Below are positions 60,901 through 64,000 of a stretch of 64,000 nucleotides of DNA, in pieces. The notes below the pieces were generated by a model, which was not told where the DNA came from, made no database searches, and worked only from the letters and a program-made list of their open reading frames with translations. Source of the stretch: Taxillus chinensis. Taxonomy: Eukaryota > Streptophyta > Magnoliopsida > Santalales > Loranthaceae. How positions within the stretch are numbered: the first letter of the stretch is position 1; every line of letters starts with the position of its first letter. The position numbers and the translations under genes are program-made. Location: assembly GCA_023512835.1 (NCBI GenBank), contig CM042084.1:46795609-46859608 (forward strand), given 5' to 3'.

Positions 60901-61660
60901 CTTTGGTTATCAAAAAATAGAATAAATTAAATAGCATAATCATCGGAAAAAAGAACATAAAAATTCAACACCCACAAAGTAGCAGCCTCGTATGGGAATG
61001 GGAATGGGAATAGGAGTTACATGGGAAATAGGGGAATAATACTTGAAAATTAGGATTTGAAATCGAGAATTGAGTTGAGCTTGAAGAACACAACAGAATT
61101 GTTACAAACACGCGCGTTCCTGAATCTGCTATTTTTGTATTGTGCTGTTATCACGGCCACACATTTCTTTTATTCTTGCGTATTATCATGGTCACAGGTT
61201 TCTTTAATTTATTCTATCATATTCCTGAACGTGTTCTGTTTTTATTGCACTGCAAGTAAAGTTGAAACAGATGTTCTTTTTCTACTGTGCTGCGGTCCCC
61301 TTGGTTAAGGTTTGGTTTGGTGTGTGGTTCATGACCGGTACAACTTATACCAAAAGGAAAGTTGAAATTGTTCCTGTCAATATTAAAAAAATTCTGGGTT
61401 TTAATAGAAAACATTTTCACTACAATATTTTTTCCCAGATGATCTTTATACTTTTGAACTTGATAAAAAGTTACATATTTTGACTCTGGGATGAGAAGAC
61501 CTTCTTCTTGCATTTCTTAGAGTATGATGGTTGGATATTGGCAGCTGAAACGAGTCATGGTCAGGTGTAATTTTATTTTTAAAAAGTGAATGTTCTGTGG
61601 GCACTGTGCCTTCCCTATTTAACTTGAAAATTTCACCTTTCTTGCTACTTACTGGAATAC
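60901..61660. other. Spacer between the unrecognised exons and the NEDD1-like copy
   Basis: No exon could be supported on either strand. A short (GGGAAT)n-like repeat lies near 60993-61012. Confidence 0.45.
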
Positions 61661-62831
61661 ATTTTTCGTCAGGCTGTCTCAAGCTTTATGCTGGCATAGA
61701 TCAAAGCCTGATAATGTAAATGAATGTGGCTTTACTGTTGAGGCATCTCTTTTGGGAGGTGCCATTGAAGATTCAATTCTTACGCCTGATCCTCTTCCAT
61801 CTGTGTCATCATCCAGCAATTCACTATGCACGGCGGTACCTAATCCCCGGGAAACAAGTCTCTGGGGATCCTCTGTAGAGGCAATTTCCATCACATTGGC
61901 TGGAGGGTCCATCTCAAACAAACTCCATTTGTTCACACCACAGGATACACCACAACAGAATCTGCGAGCAGGTGGAAGTAGTGGGATGATCAAGTTTTTT
62001 TCCCCTCTTGTTGATGTGCAACCAATCACACCCTCACTTGATAAGTTGTGGGATGATCAAGTTGATAAGAAGAAGCCTTCCTTGTTTTCTCTGTCCAGTA
62101 GGAGGCTTCCTTCTACAGATTATGTTAGCAGACAGCAATGATCATCCAATATTCAAGTGGAAATCTAGTCCGACAGCCATGAAGGTTCAGGACACAAGTT
62201 TCTAGTCCCCAATCCTCACGATTAATCAAATATATTTTTCTCCATTTGTCTGCCACAGTAATCCTCATCTTCCTTTGTTTTATTATCTCATGCAATATCT
62301 TTCAGTGAACAAAAGATTCAGTGAACTTCATGTGGTCTCATTTATTAATTGGCATTTAATTTGTTTTCTGTTTTGTTTTTGGCTTTTGAAAGTTACTTGA
62401 GTTTTTTTTTTTTTAAATTCCAGTTCTTTGGTTTTGTTTTTCTGTAAAGGGCCACTTAAAATTTTAAAATTTTCAATTCGAAATTTAGTAAATAAATAAC
62501 ATAGGATGGAATCCACATTTCCCGTTGCTTTCTTTCCTCTTGCAAAATCTGTGATATGAAGAAACTTTAGTGATTGTCATGGGATATCACTTAATTTTAA
62601 TTCCATTTCTCTTGTCTTGTTCCAATTCACGAGTGCATGATGCAGGATGATCCTGGATATCCTTCCTTTTACTGTGTTAGGATCTACTCCTACGTCAACT
62701 TCTAAGAGCGATGAAGACTCCACCACTCCTCTGGAAGGTTGGGGTGGCGAGAAAGTTACTGATAAATTTGGTCGCCGCCCCGCAGCAGTAGTTATACCAT
62801 CTCATGTTAGCATGTTGACTTCAGTTTGAGT

Positions 62832-62897
62832 TCAGAACAGCATGAACACATCAAGATTTGTCACTATCCCTAGATCAGAACAGCATGAACACATCAA
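62832..62897. repeat. 23-bp direct repeat, 43-bp period
   Basis: The same 23 bases, beginning TCAGAACAGCATGAACACAT, occur at 62832 and 62875, inside the NEDD1-like pseudogene. Confidence 0.88.
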
Positions 62898-63089
62898 CTA
62901 ATGCAAATTTGGTCTCTGCTAATTTACACTCTGAAGATGCCGCTTCCAACCAAGAGATGCCATGGGGCAATTTAGAAAATGATTCATATGGTTCTTTGCC
63001 CCTATACCTCTTGGTACAGGAAGTCTAATTGGACAGGGTAAACTTGAATCATTGGGAACTTCATCTTTGGCCCTCCACCGGAGATATTC

Positions 63090-63093
63090 CAGC

Positions 63094-63139
<46 letters not shown>
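63090..63139. repeat. (TA)n microsatellite inside former coding sequence
   Basis: An imperfect TA tract (with one TG and one AATA interruption) lies between the codons for 'RRYSSY' and 'ERVSIAPSF' of the NEDD1-like pseudogene. Confidence 0.85.
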
Positions 63140-63140
<1 letters not shown>

Positions 63141-63258
63141 AAGAGAGGGTGAGCATTGCACCTTCTTTCAGCTTTGGTACACCCCTGTCATTAAGCTCAC
63201 CAAAAACAAAGACTGGGGCTGAAAGCAGAAATTGTTGTCGAGGTCTGATGCTTTGGCT

Positions 63259-63304
63259 GCATCCGGCATGGAAATTCTTCCTGCATCCGGCATGGGAATT
63301 TCTT
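63259..63304. repeat. Tandem duplication of about 23 bp
   Basis: TGCATCCGGCATGGAAATTC is followed directly by TGCATCCGGCATGGGAATTT, a tandem duplication at the end of the NEDD1-like pseudogene. Confidence 0.85.
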
Positions 63305-63305
63305 T

Positions 63306-63631
63306 TTCTCGGTAATGGTAATTATGGTATGATGTTCTTTAAATTTTCATTCATCCACATTTCTTGCCATAAATTAAAAGTTAGCAGTACAGTAATGAAT
63401 AGCAACAGAGCTTAGGGATGCTATTTTTCTGTTCTTATGATTTAGTATTATTATCTACTTTATATTAAATCATATATTAGTTTAACAAGAGGGACACTCG
63501 CAACCCTTGGAATCACCCGGTTCTTCAGCAGAGAAGCACTACGGTTCAACTAGTTCAACACAACCATGAAGCAGAAACGCACTAGGCATCCAGAGATGGT
63601 TTCAGTAAAAAGGGTTCGGTGAAATGACTTT
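63306..63631. other. Spacer without recognised gene
   Basis: Mixed-composition DNA between the NEDD1-like pseudogene and tRNA-Val; the stretch 63490-63600 may be a further decayed exon, but no frame is convincing. Confidence 0.4.
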
Positions 63632-63705
63632 TGTCTGAGCCCGGGTTCGAACCGGGGACCTTTAGTGTGTGAGACTAACGTGATAACCAACTACACCACC
63701 CAGAC
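63632..63705 (-). tRNA. tRNA-Val (anticodon CAC)
   Basis: A 74-base tRNA on the minus strand. The acceptor stem pairs GTCTGGG with CTCAGAC (one G-T pair), discriminator A. The D-arm has GTAGTTGGTTATCAC. The anticodon stem TTAGT/ACTAA encloses CTCACAC, giving anticodon CAC (plus positions 63669-63671) for GUG. The T-arm CCCCGGTTCGAACCCGGG is intact. No intron and no encoded CCA. There is no T-run directly at the 3' end; the nearest on the minus strand is about 20 bases downstream. Confidence 0.95.
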
Positions 63706-64000
63706 GATGATGGCATGGTCAGTGTAATTAATCTTATATTGTCTACTACTCAGGACGATGGTTTTGTTTTTTCCCCTGATCTTTTGTATGCGCACAGCGC
63801 ACTTCATTTGGTTCGACGGTTCCGTTGTAGCCCTCCCAATCAAATCAATGCAAGCTAACACTTTTGGATTATCAATTTAGCTCCTGGATATTGAGCAAAT
63901 GATTCGCTCGCTCTCTATTTCAATAATACGAATTCTTCTGACACTCAATTATGACGGTTTATTTAACTATCTGATTCACACCACTCATGTATAAATGACA
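63706..64000. other. Window end, nothing recognised
   Basis: AT-leaning DNA upstream of tRNA-Val with no coding or RNA feature that I can support. Confidence 0.5.

Larger units (their letters stand above)
61676..63305 (+). pseudogene. NEDD1: NEDD1-like (gamma-tubulin targeting WD40 protein) middle part, pseudogene
   Basis: Plant NEDD1 recruits gamma-tubulin complexes to spindle and phragmoplast. Only parts of the linker between the WD40 and C-terminal domains are seen, on the plus strand. After an acceptor-like TCGTCAG, the frame reads 'CWHRSKPDNVNECGFTVEAS', 'LGGAIEDSILTPDPLPSVSS', 'ETSLWGSSVEAIS' and 'SSRRLPSTDY'; a frame change follows at about 62137 and continues 'NDHPIFKWKSSPTAMKVQD', then a TAG. 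A second block from about 62646 (after TGATGCAG) has 'PLEGWGGEKVTDKFGRRPAA', stops, then 'ERVSIAPSFSFGTPLSLSSP' and, in another frame, 'LLSRSDALAAS'. Numerous stops, shifts and a (TA)n expansion make it non-functional. Acceptor-like sites at block starts suggest a DNA-level duplicate that kept introns. Assignment rests on remembered family phrases of this linker and needs alignment. Confidence 0.6.

Noticed and set aside
1..64000. CRISPR array, bacterial operon or phage-type defence system
   Set aside because: The window is plainly plant nuclear DNA with spliced genes; no regularly spaced repeats with unique spacers were seen.

Overview
This is nuclear DNA from a flowering plant. The evidence is genes split by GT-AG introns, plant-type protein families (PLATZ, plant ITPK, plant RNF14-like RBR ligase, P-class PPR), Ty1/copia and hAT-type transposon remains, many (TA)n and (CT)n tracts, and two nuclear tRNA genes. 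The intergenic DNA is very AT-rich. The species cannot be named from sequence alone; a woody dicot or a magnoliid would fit.

Layout. 1-14,700 holds no gene I can support: AT-rich DNA, a decayed copia integrase relic near 350-800, a GC-rich island near 5.0-5.6 kb and a GC-rich, Z-DNA-prone patch near 9.3-9.75 kb. 14.7-16.2 kb (minus) is a PPR pseudogene. 18.0-27.5 kb (minus) is an apparently intact seven-exon RBR E3 ubiquitin ligase whose first intron holds a 4.6-kb degraded copia element in the same orientation. 28.4-29.6 kb holds the 5' part of a nucleotide pyrophosphatase/phosphodiesterase pseudogene and, just downstream, a 576-bp hAT-like element with a perfect 8-bp target duplication. A tRNA-Ser(AGA) lies at 31.47 kb. 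On the minus strand follow a one-exon ITPK inositol phosphate kinase (35.1-36.1 kb), a four-exon TVP38/TMEM64 (SNARE-associated Golgi) membrane protein (38.9-41.7 kb), a six-exon RBM34/Nop12-like nucleolar RNA-binding protein (44.2-47.3 kb), an ArfGAP gene fragment (48.8-49.1 kb) and a three-exon TPR protein (49.8-50.7 kb). After about 5 kb of repeat-rich spacer comes a four-exon PLATZ zinc-binding protein on the plus strand (56.1-58.4 kb). The end of the window holds the last two exons of an unrecognised minus-strand gene (60.3-60.9 kb), a broken NEDD1-like copy on the plus strand (61.7-63.3 kb) and a tRNA-Val(CAC) (minus).

The genes are unrelated housekeeping or regulatory functions, not a pathway cluster: ubiquitin ligation, inositol phosphate phosphorylation, membrane traffic, ribosome biogenesis and transcriptional control. 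For the six complete protein genes I joined the exons by hand; every junction is GT-AG and keeps frame. I found no convincing new biological system. The most informative things here are the transposon structures, four dead gene copies with readable lesions, and local duplication or expansion events, including a (TA)n expansion inside former coding sequence.
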